A DNA stretch of 64,000 bases from Phymorhynchus buccinoides (GCA_017654935.2 CM065695.1:38130169-38194168); one strand, 5' to 3'. Shown: positions 36,901-46,740, numbered from the stretch's first letter. Made by a program: numbers and translations. Notes: a model not told the origin generated them from the letters alone.

Positions 36901-39900
36901 GGGCACCCTGACGGATGAGTTTTTACAAGAAATACGTCGAGATCACCAGGAAAACACCCTTTACAGAGATCGCAACGCTCACTTTGCTCTGATTTCCTAG
37001 AAATCAAACCATCAAATCGGCGATTCCTCCTTGGCGGAGGTGTTGGAAGTCAGATTCTTTCAGTGGCCGCCTGAGTCAGACCAAATCGATACAAGCCTTT
37101 TTTATTTTTTTATTTTTGGGCTATTTTATAGTTTACCAAAAGGAATGTCGCTCACAACAAAGGAAATAGCTCTAATTTGTTTTTACTGCACTACACAGAA
37201 GAAAAAGCTTCAACCACTCCACCCACCCCGTCCAAAGTGGCTTCTCTCTCCGGCAACTCCGCCAAGGAGGAATCGCCATTTTGACGGTTTGATTTATAGG
37301 AAACCAGAGCAAAGTGAGCGTTCCAATCCTTGAAAAGGCTGTCTTTCTGGTGGCCTTGACGTGTTTCTTGCAAAAACTCATCCGTCAGGGTGTTCCTCTA
37401 AGATGTGACCCCCAAAAATGTCACCAATTTTTTTCCCCCCTTCATATCCGGACTACTGAGTGTCCACCTCCCTATTAACCCCTTGACTGCCAGAGAAAAT
37501 TAAAGAAAAAATCGGTAAAGGTCAAGATGTGCCACCCCCCCTACCTATCTCGGTGAATTGTATTTTTCCGTTATTGCCTTTCTTACCATACATAAAGCTG
37601 TATTTTAGGAACATTTTTAGCTAATAACCTTTTTGGAATACTAACCCTAACCCTAACCCTAGCCCTAACCCCAACCCTACCCCCCACCGTATAAGACGGA
37701 AAAACGCAACGAACCACAACTGTGACAAATCGCGGTGTACTGCAGTACATAGTGGGGGGTAGGGTTAGGTTTAGGGGTAGGGTTAGGGTTAGGGTTAGTA
37801 TTCCAAAAAGGTAATTAGCTACCTAAAATACAGCTTTATGTATGGTAAGAAAGGCAAAAACGGAAAAATACAATTAACCGAGAAATGCATGGGGGGTGGC
37901 ACATCTTGACCTTTACCAAAAAATCATTGGGCAAATCATGCCATGAAAAAGACAACTGATAGAGACAATCTGGCAAAATGGTCTGGGGATATTACTCTCT
38001 TGACTGTTAGAGCAAAAGCCAGCATATCAGGGTTATTCCTCTTCATCTGATGACATCAGTTGTTGGTGGCAGTCAAGGGGTTAAGATCACTTCCAAAAGT
38101 CTTAATAGGGGGGTGGACATACAGCAGTCCAGATATGAAGGGGGGGGGGGGGGGAAATCATTGAACATTTTGGGGGTCATATTTAAGAGGGAGTCTTAAT
38201 AGGGAGCTTCCATTATAATTTGATATGATGGGATTGCTGCATCAGACCAATAATGGACAAGAAGTTTTACTTATAACATTAGCATATTTTCTTTTTTTCT
38301 CACTTCATTTAGCCATTTCTTAAAAATGTGCAGAGGTAGATATAGAATGAAGGGAAAAAACGACACTCAGTCACACACTTCACTCTTTATAGTTTTAGAT
38401 TTACAGTCATGATAATACTTTCAGTGGTGTGTACCACAAGCGTGCGATCTTATAGTGTAAGTGCATGTGCAACTTGAAATGCATGATGTTTCTTATGTAC
38501 TCATCTAAAGACGTGAACTTTACGAATATAAAATTTTGAGTTTTGAATATTGTAAGTGTGTGTGTGCCTGTGTGTTTAAGTATAAATTGTACTTCATTGG
38601 AATTCATTGCAATTTCAATGTCCTCCGAAGTCGGAGTGAGGCTGCCCACGTGGCGGGGTAATCAAAAACGGTCCCTAGCTGGTGTATTTGTACCATAGTG
38701 TTCAAGTGCTTTGGCTGTTGGGATGATCCCTGGAGTCTTTAAGCCAGGGTACAACAAAACCACCATTAGTCATCGCTATTACCTGAAGGTGCCATTGCCA
38801 TCACATTTCAGAGGTGTTAAACGGCCAGCACCAGGAGCAGTGGGAGGAGGAGGAGGAGGAGGCTTAGGAAGTATCCTCAGCAAGATCGGCAAAAAACAGA
38901 AGATGGGAACCTTGGTAGGTCGCCTGTTCATTCTCGATTTCTTTTGATTGCTTGTTTGTTTGTTGGCTTTCTTAACCCTTTCACCTCCAAGGTCGCATTT
39001 TAGCACCACAGTGATTTAACACCTATGTCACTCAAAGGCATCAAACTGGGGTCTATTATCCAAATACCCTAGTGTCTTAGTTTTGAGAAGTAAGGATAGA
39101 CTTTATTTTATATATGTCACAGAAGAATCCACAATACTACAGATGGATTTTGTTCTATATCCAGGTAAATTTAATGGACCTTTTTGGTTGAAATATGGTT
39201 GGCAGTGAAAGGGTTAATATATGTGACCCAGCACCACGAAAGGGACATTAAGTGTCAAACGGACTATTCTGGGAAAATTATACATTTGAATACTTCAGAC
39301 AATTCTCTTTCTAATGATGCAAGAACCATTCTTGTATCATTTTTCGTTCCAGAGTTTTATGAGCATTTAAAGTTAGTAGGGTGAGCATCGGCCATTTTGA
39401 GAAAACTGTCTAAAGTCTAGTCTAGCTGAAGGAAATGCATTGACCTACTCGTTTTAAAACACTTATAAGACCATTTAGAGACCCTGTTAAAGAGTGTCCT
39501 TTATAGATATGAAAGATAAGATGTTAGAGAACACAAAAATACCCATAACTCAAATTTCACAACAAAAAGAGATTTTTGACTTTGCAAGCCTGTTGTGAGA
39601 AAGTAGCCCAGCGACTTAATGTCCCTTTCGTGGTTCTGGGTCACATATGTGTAATTTTGTTGAAAGTGATTCTGGCTTGGTTATTGAAACACTATGCCGA
39701 ATGACTTGTGTTGTCACATGGGGCGGGTTATGCTGTGACAAAGGGGGATTTCCAGCAGATTTTAATATAGTTTATGGTTATAAAAAATGGGTGAACGATT
39801 CTCTGTGTGTTTGAGAGAAAGAGATAGATGGGAAGGGAGGAGAAAGAAAGATTTTAGGCAACTCAGGGGAGGGGGGTTCTGTGTAACCAAGAAACTCCCC

Positions 39901-41717
39901 ACAATCCACCCCTGTGTCATTATTGTTTTGTAATGCTTTTTGTTGTTTCTGTTGTTGACAAAACATGGAGGGTGCTTAGATTTGATAAAGTGAGAGTCTA
40001 ATACTTTATCCCTTTGTTTTGCCTTCTTGTTGCAAAATCCTATTCTCTAAAGAATATCAAACTTTTTTGTTTCTGGTTTAAGTTTAGTTTGTCATGTTGT
40101 TTGTTCACTTTTAAAGATCTGAAAATGTGTTTTTCTATTTGACCCAATGTGTGTGTGTGTGTGTGTGTTTCTCTCAGGAAAAATCCAAGATGGATTGGGA
40201 TTCCTTCAAGAAGAAAGAAGGGATTGAAGAAGACCTGAAGATTCACAACAAAGGAAAAGATGGGTGAGTGAACCACTGTTGTCAAATCTTTTTCTTCATA
40301 ACACTATAATTTTTTTTATCATTGGGCACTTGTATCATAGGGCAAATCTGGCGAAATAGAAAAAATCTGGGGGGAAAAATCCTTTAAAATAAGGCAATGT
40401 GAACCTGGCAAAAGAAAGTCAAAATTTGAAACCCGGAAGCGTTCGAAAACTGCTTTAGAACCATTGTGTGAGCCACTATTCAGGCATGAAAACTGCTTTA
40501 GAACCATTGTGTGAGCCACTATTAAGGCATGAAAACTGCTTTAGAACCATTGTGTGAGCCACTATTCAGGCATGAAAACTGCTTTAGAACCATTGTGTGA
40601 GCCACTATTCAGGCAAAAAAACTGCTCCGCTGTTTCTGACGAAAACTGGTCTTAATTGAAAGAAAATTATCTCAGCCGAAAATGCGATCGTGATGTTTTT
40701 TCTCAAACGGCGCGGTCCGTAATCGGCCGAATGTACGCTTGCGGTCATGAGTAAAAATGGCGGACGTAGCGGCCTGCGAATGGTGTTTTAGTGCGTTTGA
40801 AGGCAAGTACCGTATTTTACGGACTACAAGGCACACCTGATTATAAGGCGCACCCCCCAAATTTTACACAAAATTCAGATTTTGTTCTTATATTTTCTTT
40901 CTATTTTAGTAGTCACATTATAAGGCGCAGGGGTCTCTAGGTCTGAGAAAAAAGTATCGCCTTATAGTCCGAAAAATACGGTAAGTTCTTGAAATGAGTA
41001 CCTGACCCCCCCACAACAAAAGTTCCGACAGTAGCGAAAAATCTGGGTGGAAGGATTTTTTGGCAAGCAAATCTCCTCTTTTTGTTTTAGCATTAGTTTT
41101 CATGCCTGATTATTATGAACATAAATGACAGTAGGCTTCCCTTTGAAATGAGCGAGAGTTCCATTTGTGCGACCTGTTTTATTTGCGCATTTTTTTCAAA
41201 CTGATAAAAGGTTTTTTTAATTATATTTTAACCTCTGGACCTATTAGTTGCGCATGCATCACCGGTTTGCCACGCACATTTTTAACGTGGCAAAATCGCT
41301 TCTTAGCGGCGACATATATATACATCGGTGGCAACTACTGAAGCGCTATAGAGGACGTATATATATGTCATCGGCGCTGAAGAGATTAAGGTCAACAATG
41401 ATGATTTTTATATCAGATGAAGATATATTAAAGTGTGTGTGTTCATTCTCTGGTCTTCTTAAAGTTTTGTGCGTGTGTGTGCACTTGTTTGCATGTGTGT
41501 GTATGTGAGTGTTTCACGCTGTTTCCTAACTTTTCACCTTTTTTTTTGTCTTATCATTGGGTTTGGATTTTCCTTCTTAGTGTCTATCTTGCCTAATTTG
41601 TTATTTGTTTCACCTTTTCTCAGGTACCTTGAGCGCATATCCTTCATGAACAGGACGGATGTTCGGCAGTTTGAAATTGAGCGCGAACTACGGCTGAGCA
41701 AGAGCGGCAAAAGATGA
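27744..41717 (+). CDS. CFDP1: CFDP1/BCNT (Swc5-type) chromatin protein
   Basis: Eight coding exons join in phase: 27744-27798, 31885-32032, 32889-33114, 34294-34466, 36456-36659, 38812-38914, 40178-40263 and 41624-41717. Together they are 1089 nt and encode 362 aa. The N-terminus is acidic, opening [19 protein letters not shown] like vertebrate CFDP1. A basic stretch and a coiled Lys/Glu-rich segment lead to [10 protein letters not shown] (about residue 120). A Ser-rich linker and [18 protein letters not shown] (about 190-205) follow. The BCNT-C domain occupies about 270-362, with [20 protein letters not shown] and [13 protein letters not shown]. The family takes part in H2A.Z deposition (yeast Swc5 in SWR1; SRCAP-associated in animals) in the nucleus. 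Lineage-specific oddities are poly-Ser runs in exons 4 and 5 and a seven-Gly run in exon 6. The start is the first ATG in the exon and matches the family N-terminus. Introns 5 and 3 have MITEs inserted very near splice donors. Confidence 0.96.
27909..28198 (+). mobile_element. Inverted-repeat MITE (CATGGGTGCAAC family)
   Basis: CATGGGTGCTACTCTTTCAG at the left and GAGTTGCACCCATG at the right. It lies in CFDP1 intron 1, directly before the LINE remnant. Confidence 0.82.
28199..28760 (+). pseudogene. CR1/Jockey-type LINE RT C-terminal remnant
   Basis: Translated pieces include [53 protein letters not shown] and WNELPTDV. These are characteristic of the thumb and C-terminal part of CR1/Jockey-clade reverse transcriptases. 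An 8-bp insertion before the PHLEYGN motif and a shift before WNELP break the frame. It lies in CFDP1 intron 1. Confidence 0.85.
29192..29702 (+). mobile_element. Inverted-repeat MITE, about 510 bp
   Basis: GTGTGTCTATACACCGGAAA with GGTGAATGC at the left is inverted at the right (GCATTCACC..TTTTCCGGTG.TTAGACACACC). The middle has no coding potential. Target duplication was not resolved. Confidence 0.65.
30137..30188 (+). repeat. (TA)n microsatellite
   Basis: A run of AT dinucleotides, preceded by GAAGAAGAAGAAG, lies in CFDP1 intron 1. Confidence 0.95.
30653..31043 (-). mobile_element. SINE-A, full length
   Basis: Minus-strand copy with tRNA-like head at 31043 (GTGTAGAGTGGCACAGAGG, GTTCGAACC) and tail at 30653. 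A poly-C/G run expands its centre. Confidence 0.9.
31255..31520 (+). mobile_element. Second tRNA-derived SINE family
   Basis: The head resembles a tRNA: TGGCTGGGTAAGTGGTTAGA (A box) and GGGTTTGAATGCC (B box). The body shares the TAGACTTTAAACAGAGGTCC style segment with SINE-A but is otherwise different. No acceptor-stem pairing suggests a functional tRNA. Confidence 0.65.
31885..32032 (+). CDS. CFDP1: CFDP1 exon 2
   Basis: The exon follows a GGCTACAG acceptor and ends at a GTAACT donor. It encodes an acidic part ([20 protein letters not shown]) followed by a Lys/Arg-rich stretch resembling a nuclear localisation signal ([11 protein letters not shown]). Confidence 0.9.
32889..33114 (+). CDS. 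CFDP1: CFDP1 exon 3
   Basis: The exon begins with [11 protein letters not shown], continues with a charged helix-forming stretch ([20 protein letters not shown]) and ends with [25 protein letters not shown] aligns with the DELWASFLNDV motif of vertebrate CFDP1. The phase-0 end is followed by GTAGGC, and a TA-flanked MITE begins 25 bases into the intron. Confidence 0.95.
33139..33319 (+). mobile_element. TA-flanked MITE (CAGTGGAACCTCCC family)
   Basis: CAGTGGAAACTCCCC to GGGAGGTTTCACTG with TA flanks. It starts 25 bases after the CFDP1 exon 3 boundary. Confidence 0.85.
33325..33640 (-). mobile_element. SINE-C, near full length
   Basis: Minus-strand copy beginning with the tail complement TTGTTGTTG and ending TGAGGCTGTG in sense. 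It follows the MITE by five bases. Confidence 0.8.
34294..34466 (+). CDS. CFDP1: CFDP1 exon 4
   Basis: The exon encodes a Ser-rich, low-complexity linker and then [16 protein letters not shown], the conserved VFDFAGEE motif. The acceptor is CTTCTTTCAG and the donor GTGAGT, leaving two bases of a Lys codon. Confidence 0.95.
35363..35742 (-). mobile_element. SINE-A, full length
   Basis: Minus-strand copy with tail TTAGGTATTAGGTACTT at the left and head GAGTGGCACAGAGGTAGCGC at the right, containing a long G/C homopolymer. It directly follows a GAA-tailed repeat. Confidence 0.9.
36082..36426 (+). mobile_element. Inverted-repeat MITE beside CFDP1 exon 5
   Basis: CATGGGTGCTACTCTTTCAG to GGGGAGTTGCACCCAT. 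Its right end is 30 bases before CFDP1 exon 5, so the branch point and pyrimidine tract of that acceptor must lie in or next to it. Confidence 0.83.
36456..36659 (+). CDS. CFDP1: CFDP1 exon 5
   Basis: The exon continues the conserved [19 protein letters not shown] block and then a variable Thr/Ser-rich linker with eight consecutive Ser. It is squeezed between two mobile elements. One ends 30 bases before the acceptor AG and another begins at intron position +8 after the GTAAGT donor. Confidence 0.95.
36667..36842 (+). mobile_element. TA-flanked MITE at the CFDP1 exon 5 donor
   Basis: CAGTGGAACCTCCCTTATAA begins at intron position +8 and ends in GGGAGGTTCCACTG at 36842. The duplicated TA provides bases +6 and +7 of the donor GTAAGTA. 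Confidence 0.9.
36864..38218. mobile_element. Large foldback element with nested insertion
   Basis: CAGTGGAACCTCCCTCTTAA near 36866 is inverted, imperfectly, near 38200. Arms 36905-37030 and 37240-37390 are inverted copies (ACCCTGACGGATGAG against CTCATCCGTCAGGGT), and 37400-37478 pairs with 38085-38180. A TTAA-flanked element (37475-38084) is inserted between the last pair. Confidence 0.7.
37475..38084. mobile_element. TTAA MITE with telomere-motif palindromic core
   Basis: TTAACCCCTTGACTGCC at the left and GGCAGTCAAGGGGTTAA at the right are perfect inverted ends. Inside, about 37520-37690 and 37740-37915 are inverted copies. Their inner edges carry CCCTAA repeats (37641-37680) and TTAGGG repeats (37755-37800). 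Confidence 0.85.
38622..38757 (+). mobile_element. SINE-C 3' fragment
   Basis: It contains CCCACGTGGCGGGGTAATCA to the AACAAAACC tail and lies 55 bases before CFDP1 exon 6. Confidence 0.8.
38812..38914 (+). CDS. CFDP1: CFDP1 exon 6
   Basis: The exon encodes [10 protein letters not shown], a run of seven Gly, then [17 protein letters not shown]. It corresponds to GLKRSSG..SLLGKIGAKKQKMSTL at the start of the BCNT-C domain. The donor is GTAGGT. Confidence 0.95.
38972..39217 (-). mobile_element. TTAA MITE (CCCTTTC family), reversed
   Basis: TTAACCCTTTCACCTCCAAG at the left and GGCAGTGAAAGGGTTAA at the right. The body matches the reverse of the 6257 copy. Confidence 0.88.
39220..39650. mobile_element. 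Inverted-repeat MITE (GTGACCCAG type)
   Basis: TGTGACCCAGCACCACGAAA at the left pairs with TTTCGTGGTTCTGGGTCACA at the right, extending over about 33 bases. It abuts the preceding TTAA MITE. Confidence 0.83.
40178..40263 (+). CDS. CFDP1: CFDP1 exon 7
   Basis: The exon encodes [20 protein letters not shown] then KIHNKGKDG, the core of the BCNT-C domain (vertebrate EKSKLDWESFKEEEGIGEEL). The acceptor is TTTCTCTCAG and the donor GTGAGT. Confidence 0.96.
40445..40617 (+). repeat. 43-bp tandem repeat, four units
   Basis: Units begin GAAAACTGCTTTAGAACC at 40445, 40488, 40531 and 40574 with almost no divergence. They lie in CFDP1 intron 7. Confidence 0.92.
40810..40981 (+). mobile_element. TA-flanked MITE (CCGTATTTT family)
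   Basis: CCGTATTTTACGGACTACAA to GTCCGAAAAATACGG with TA on both sides. Confidence 0.87.
41228..41399 (-). mobile_element. TTAA MITE (CTCTTCAG family), reversed
   Basis: TTAACCTCTGG at the left and CTGAAGAGATTAA at the right, with GACGTATATATATGTC inside. It matches the reverse of 19980-20147. Confidence 0.72.
41624..41717 (+). CDS. CFDP1: CFDP1 terminal exon
   Basis: The exon encodes [20 protein letters not shown] then [10 protein letters not shown] and a TGA stop. It matches the conserved C-terminus (FLDRVDHRQFEIERDLRLSK). The acceptor is CTTTTCTCAG. Confidence 0.97.
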
Positions 41718-42117
41718 CGGCTGTAGATGAGTCCCTGCCTCGATACTTATTCTTTGACTGTCTTCAAGTGACTGTGTGAACAAAAACACAGGAGAATTCA
41801 GTGTGCACTGAACAGTGTGTTCGTAGACCGTGAATATTGTCAGGTAATTATACTTCTGGCTTTGTGGGGTTACAGGATAATGTTTACAATACTGGACAGT
41901 ATTTTGAGATACATTATTACGTTTGAAACGCAGGATAGTGTTTTAGATACCAGATGATGATTCAGATAAAAATTGAGACTGTTTTTAATGCATGAGTTTT
42001 CTTTTCAGATTCGGGATAGTTTCATATAGAATTGATAGCCTTTCAGTTAAAGAATCATGTTTCAGATAATGGTATTGTTTCACAAGTATAATGTTTTAGA
42101 TATTTTTGGAATTTTAT

Positions 42118-42215
42118 TTTGGTATTTGGTATATTCTAGTCACAGATACTTATCTCTGTGAAATTCGGGCTGCTCTCCCCCGGAGAGCGCATCGCTGCAA
42201 GCGCAGTGTCTACCC
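42118..42215 (-). mobile_element. SINE-A 3' fragment, diverged
   Basis: GTGAAATTCGGGCTGCTCTC and GGAGAGCGCATCGC match the family 3' part. It lies in the presumed CFDP1 3' UTR. Confidence 0.75.
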
Positions 42216-42506
42216 AGATACATAATAGTGTTTCAGATTGTGATTCATGCGCATGAAAATGTTTCAAAGGATAGTGTTTGCAGTTTTGCATACATGATAG
42301 AATTTCAAAGGATAGTGCTTCGCAAACAGGTTGATGTTACTTAGACACAGGGCATTGTTTCGGATATAAGACAGTGCTCCAGGTTGGGTTTCAGGAAACG
42401 TTTCAGAGATAAAAATCATGTTTTGGCCATCCTGCAGATGTACTGGCACTATTATGGCTATTTGTAATTAGCCTGAGCCACAGTTAGCTTTGTGAAATGA
42501 ATCCTG

Positions 42507-42512
42507 AATAAA
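42507..42512 (+). terminator. Candidate polyadenylation signal of CFDP1
   Basis: AATAAA lies about 790 bases after the CFDP1 stop, before any further gene. Use is inferred. A SINE-A fragment lies within the presumed 3' UTR. Confidence 0.4.
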
Positions 42513-43748
42513 TATGGGGGGAAAAAAAGAAAACAAATGAGTGTGTCATGTATATATGCGCTTGTATTAAATATGCTCTACTTGCTTTAATTTTATGTGG
42601 GGGGGGTTTAAGTCATGATTTGCTTTGCACTAGATTGCAGCAGAGCAGTAAACATAGTAGAAGAATCAGTTGGTTTTTTTAAAAATGTAAATGCAGATTT
42701 TGTTTTTACGTTTTGTCTCATGAACTGATCAAGGGACATTTCTTTCACATCCTGCAATTTTTTTTATTTTTTTTTTTGCTGTCCCATCTTCTGCGTCGTA
42801 CAGTGGCGTTGACCCCACGCCGCTCATTCCGAATCCCAATTCGCAGCCACACCCCGGCTTGTTCAGGTCGCAGAATCCGAGACCAGCAGTCCATGGGGAG
42901 CGAATCTATGTTAGGCCGTCAGGAGGCAACCAACCGAGGAGACACTGCACTGCTGCTGAGTCACTTCCTGCGATCTTAACCTTTGTGATTTGTGTGGTTT
43001 CAGACCCAATACTAACGGTGTGTAGAGCTGATGTTATATTCTATGAACAAGCCCTCCAGAGAAGACTCTGCCCTGCTAATGAGAAACTTATTCCTCAATG
43101 TATCTCAGAACGACTGTTGATATTTCACACTCTAGTGTCAATGCAAAAAAGAAAGCTTATTTTACAGAATGTATTACAGAACTTGTAGTAAATATCTCAT
43201 AGTATCCTCCTAAATATGAAATAATGAGTCGAGTTCCTGAAAACGTGACGCACTAGACCTCTCACATCACCTCCTTGATTCTCAAACCATACGTGAGATT
43301 TACCCTTTAAAATCTCAACTAGATGGTGAGATGACGCATTAAAATGATGATTTGTGCGTTAAGACAGTTGTTACTTTTCAGTACGTTGCTCATATTTCAA
43401 TCATCTGCTAGGCCTATCTAGGCTATGGAGTCCTGACGCAAGCTGAGTCGCAAGCGTAGATCTGAAATTCTACAAGATCACAAAAAGCATCTTTTCTCAG
43501 CATCCAATAAAATCGTCTCATAAACTTGATATTTCTTTGATCAACAATTCAAGCATGTGTCTGATAAGTGGGGTGGAGTTTTTCACATGTGTTTGTCTTG
43601 ACCCTTTAAACTTTGAAACTGGGTGAAAATACAACTGTAATCAGGGGGTGAGCGTACCCATTAGGAGACGATAAAACTGAGGAACCTTGAGAGTGTCAAA
43701 ACTACCATTCCGGGCATTGCCTCCAGGATCGTTCCCACCATCTTTATA

Positions 43749-44306
43749 CAGACAAACCTCTATTTTAAGACTTCCAAAATGTCCGGAAAAATCGGTCGTA
43801 AATTGGAGGGGTCGTATGACGGAGGTTTTCACTGGCAGCCGTAGAAAGAAAAAGTTCAGCACAGTTCATACTCTCTTCTTCATGCACACATACAATGACA
43901 TATTAAAACTGGATTTGGGTCTTTCCAACTCCATAGGATTGTGCAATCGATGTATTACAGTTTCACTTCGCCGACTTCTGTTAATCACCTCCACTCTCGT
44001 CCAAAGTCAGTGGTTTTCTTTTTCAAAGTCAGTGGTTTTCGTGCTTTTCCTACGCTTTCCGCCATCTTTTCTACAACAAGGGAAGCGACTCCGCTTTCAG
44101 GCCCTTGACCGTGGTTGTTTTCCTTTGCTCGAAGTCTATGCAGACGACAACAACGGTCGTAAAAACCAACAAAATGGCGGTCGTAAGTCGCGTTTTAGAG
44201 GAAGTCGTTTAAGAGAGGTCATAGTAAAATGCATCCGTGCCAACAAATCCGGTCTCAAATGAGAGGTGGTCGCTTAACAGAGGGTCGTAAAATAGGGGTT
44301 TGTCTG
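43749..44306. mobile_element. TA-flanked MITE, 558 bp
   Basis: CAGACAAACCTCTATTTTA at the left and TAAAATAGGGGTTTGTCTG at the right, flanked by TA. Subterminal AGTCGT/GGTCGTA-type motifs recur at both ends. An open frame runs through it but starts outside the element and is not a transposase. Confidence 0.83.
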
Positions 44307-45179
44307 TATCTACTAATGTCCCATATGTGTCTGTTCCAGACCAGAGGACGTTAAGCAGAATTTCATTGTGTCAAAACTACTGATTTTATGTCTATGAAAT
44401 TGTGGGAATACCAAATGAACTCGCCCTCACATAATATATATATAATCATAACATAAGTCTAAAAATGTAAGTTTGCAGACAAATAACAGTGAAGCCACCA
44501 TGAAGATGATATTGTATTTTTCAAAAATTGTATAATGAATTGTATTTTTTTCAACAAACAAATAGTCTATGGTATCAAAATGAACAGAACTGTAACATTT
44601 CTTCTGAAACTAGGTCACAAAAAGGTAATGAAAAATTGCAACAATATAGAAATATGTAACTGTTAAAAAAAATCTTCAATGAATTAAACACATCTCTTTA
44701 TAAAAGCATGGCACTTATTCCCTGCTTTATTTCAGTACAGAAGTCAACTTTTTGTAGTTATCTTTTCATTCACTTACACATTATTACACACACAAACACA
44801 CACGCGTGCAGGCACACATTTCAGACTGCATTTGTGGGTAAGTTGATTTCAAACCACCACAATAAGCAAGGCATTACCAGCTGCTTTTAACTTTTTAAAA
44901 AAAATAACGATGAAGAACATTCACATCAAAGCCGACAAGGAAGAGACAAATTGTTTTTTCTTTTGAGTATAAAAAGATTATCTCTTTCACATGCACACAC
45001 ACATTCGCGCGCGCACACACACTTAAAAAAATTATACAATCCATAAAAAGGATGTACAAACATACTACCATATCAATATTATAAAGACATGCATCTGTAT
45101 TTACTCTTCTCTATGAACGACCATTATTGATTCCAAATATAAAACAATCAGATATTCTCCCCACAAATATGTACATATA

Positions 45180-46056
45180 CTGTCCAAAAAAAGAAACGCA
45201 TACTTTTTCAAATGTCGTTGCCATCATTGTATTGCAGCACGCATATCCTCCATTTCCCTACTGGAAATGTTCACCCAGTGGTCCTTGTCATGATCGCTGT
45301 CAATGTTTCTCTCTGCTCATGCGCATGCGCACACAGTGCCTAAAATGTCAGAAAAGCGATTTTTTCATGCCCACGTGCCATGCATAGATAGAATTTCATG
45401 CAATTTCGTGAACACAGAGTTAACACCTTGTTTGCAAATGTCTACGAAAGGGAATCCCTTAGTGTTGGTGCTAGGGCGCCTAACTGCAGAGCAATACCTA
45501 AGGACATTCTGTGTCCACACGTCCTTCCTCTTCTGCACGACATTAATGCTGTGTTCCTGCAGGACAAGGCTCGGACCTCATACTGTGCGACTCGGCACCC
45601 AGTTGCTCACCGACAATCACCTCCACGAAATTCTCTGGCCAACCATATCATCAGACATGAACCCAAAAGAACACATTTCAGGGATGAACTGGATAGACGC
45701 GTGCATGGCCGAGAAGATGTGCCAGTGAATCACCGCAAGTTGTTGAAAGCACAGCAGGAGGAGTGGGACATCATCCCACAGCAAGACATTCGCCGTTGAT
45801 CAAGTCCCATGCTGATAGTGTCCCAGGCACTTGTTGCTGTTCAAGGCGGTCACACCCTACTGTTCTGACAGCCCTCACACCCAAGGATATCAACTGACTG
45901 AATGATTTGAGGATACACATGCACTCGCCATACATTCAGCTAGCACCATGTCAAATTTCAAAACGAAATTCGCATTGTGTGATTTTCTGTTAAGTTTTGA
46001 AATTAAGATGAAACTTTGACTAGGCCTACAAGTTATGCGTATCTTTTTTTGGACAG
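45180..46056 (+). mobile_element. Tc1-like element with decayed transposase
   Basis: The termini CTGTCCAAAAAAAG and CTTTTTTTGGACAG are flanked by TA. Two overlapping frames carry pieces of a Tc1 transposase C-terminal half: LTAEQYLR, CPHVLPLLHDINAVFLQD, GPHT, LLTDNHLHEILWPTISSDMN and QQEEWDIIPQQDIRR. Frameshifts separate them and the DNA-binding half is gone, so it cannot be autonomous. Confidence 0.9.
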
Positions 46057-46129
46057 TATACATGCAGTCATCAAGGCACAGCCACAAGTGTATACTATAC
46101 TTGTCTTGGTTCTAAATTAAAAGCGTAAG

Positions 46130-46740
46130 GGCTCATGCACATATACGCGGAAACACATCCGAAATTAATACCCCATCTGAATTCCGCAACAAAATGTCTG
46201 GAAATAGGAAATATGAAGGGGGTGTACACATATACACGGAAACACATCTGTACATCGTCGATGAAATTCAAAAACCTCGTATCTCGATTTTTGGGGGTTT
46301 TGAGTTGCATACATAGTCAGCTCTCTAATTTTTCCCGCCACCTTCCACCGAAAGCTCGTATCTCTAACGACTTTCTATCTGGGGTAAATGAGGTTGTGAA
46401 AATAGAAGAAAAACTCGTAAGTCCCAAATTCAGATCTAGTTAAGGATAAAAACCTCGTATCTTTGTTCTTTTCAAGTCTTAACAAAATGTTTTTAAAAGT
46501 AATTTTAACGAAATGCAGGACTAAACTCGCAATGTCTTGAACAACATATTCATCATAGTTAATCAATTGTGATCAACACGGTTAGTTTTTAAAAGTCTTT
46601 CATTTTTCTCAAAACTACAAAAATTGAGATACGAGGTTTTTGAATTTCACTGACGATATCCCATCTGCATATTTCTTACTTTATTTGCGGATGGGATATG
46701 GGCATGGGTCTCCGCGGATATGTGCACATGCCTTCATTCG
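46130..46740. mobile_element. Inverted-repeat element, about 600 bp
   Basis: CATGCACATATACGCGGAAA near 46134 is imperfectly inverted near 46715 (CCGCGGATATGTGCACATGC). AACCTCGTATCTCGATTTTT-type motifs recur inside in both orientations. Edges are approximate. Confidence 0.55.

Noticed and set aside
37641..37800. True telomere or chromosome end
   Set aside because: The repeats are short, imperfect, inverted to each other and inside a MITE within a CFDP1 intron.
42713..43188. Arg/Ser-rich overlapping frames (RRTVALTPRRSFRIPIRSH)
   Set aside because: Two frames are open over the same GC-richer stretch and neither has homology I recognise; more likely an unclassified repeat.
43687..44262. 191-codon open frame
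   Set aside because: It starts at GTG outside a MITE and runs through its terminal repeat; no domain is recognisable.
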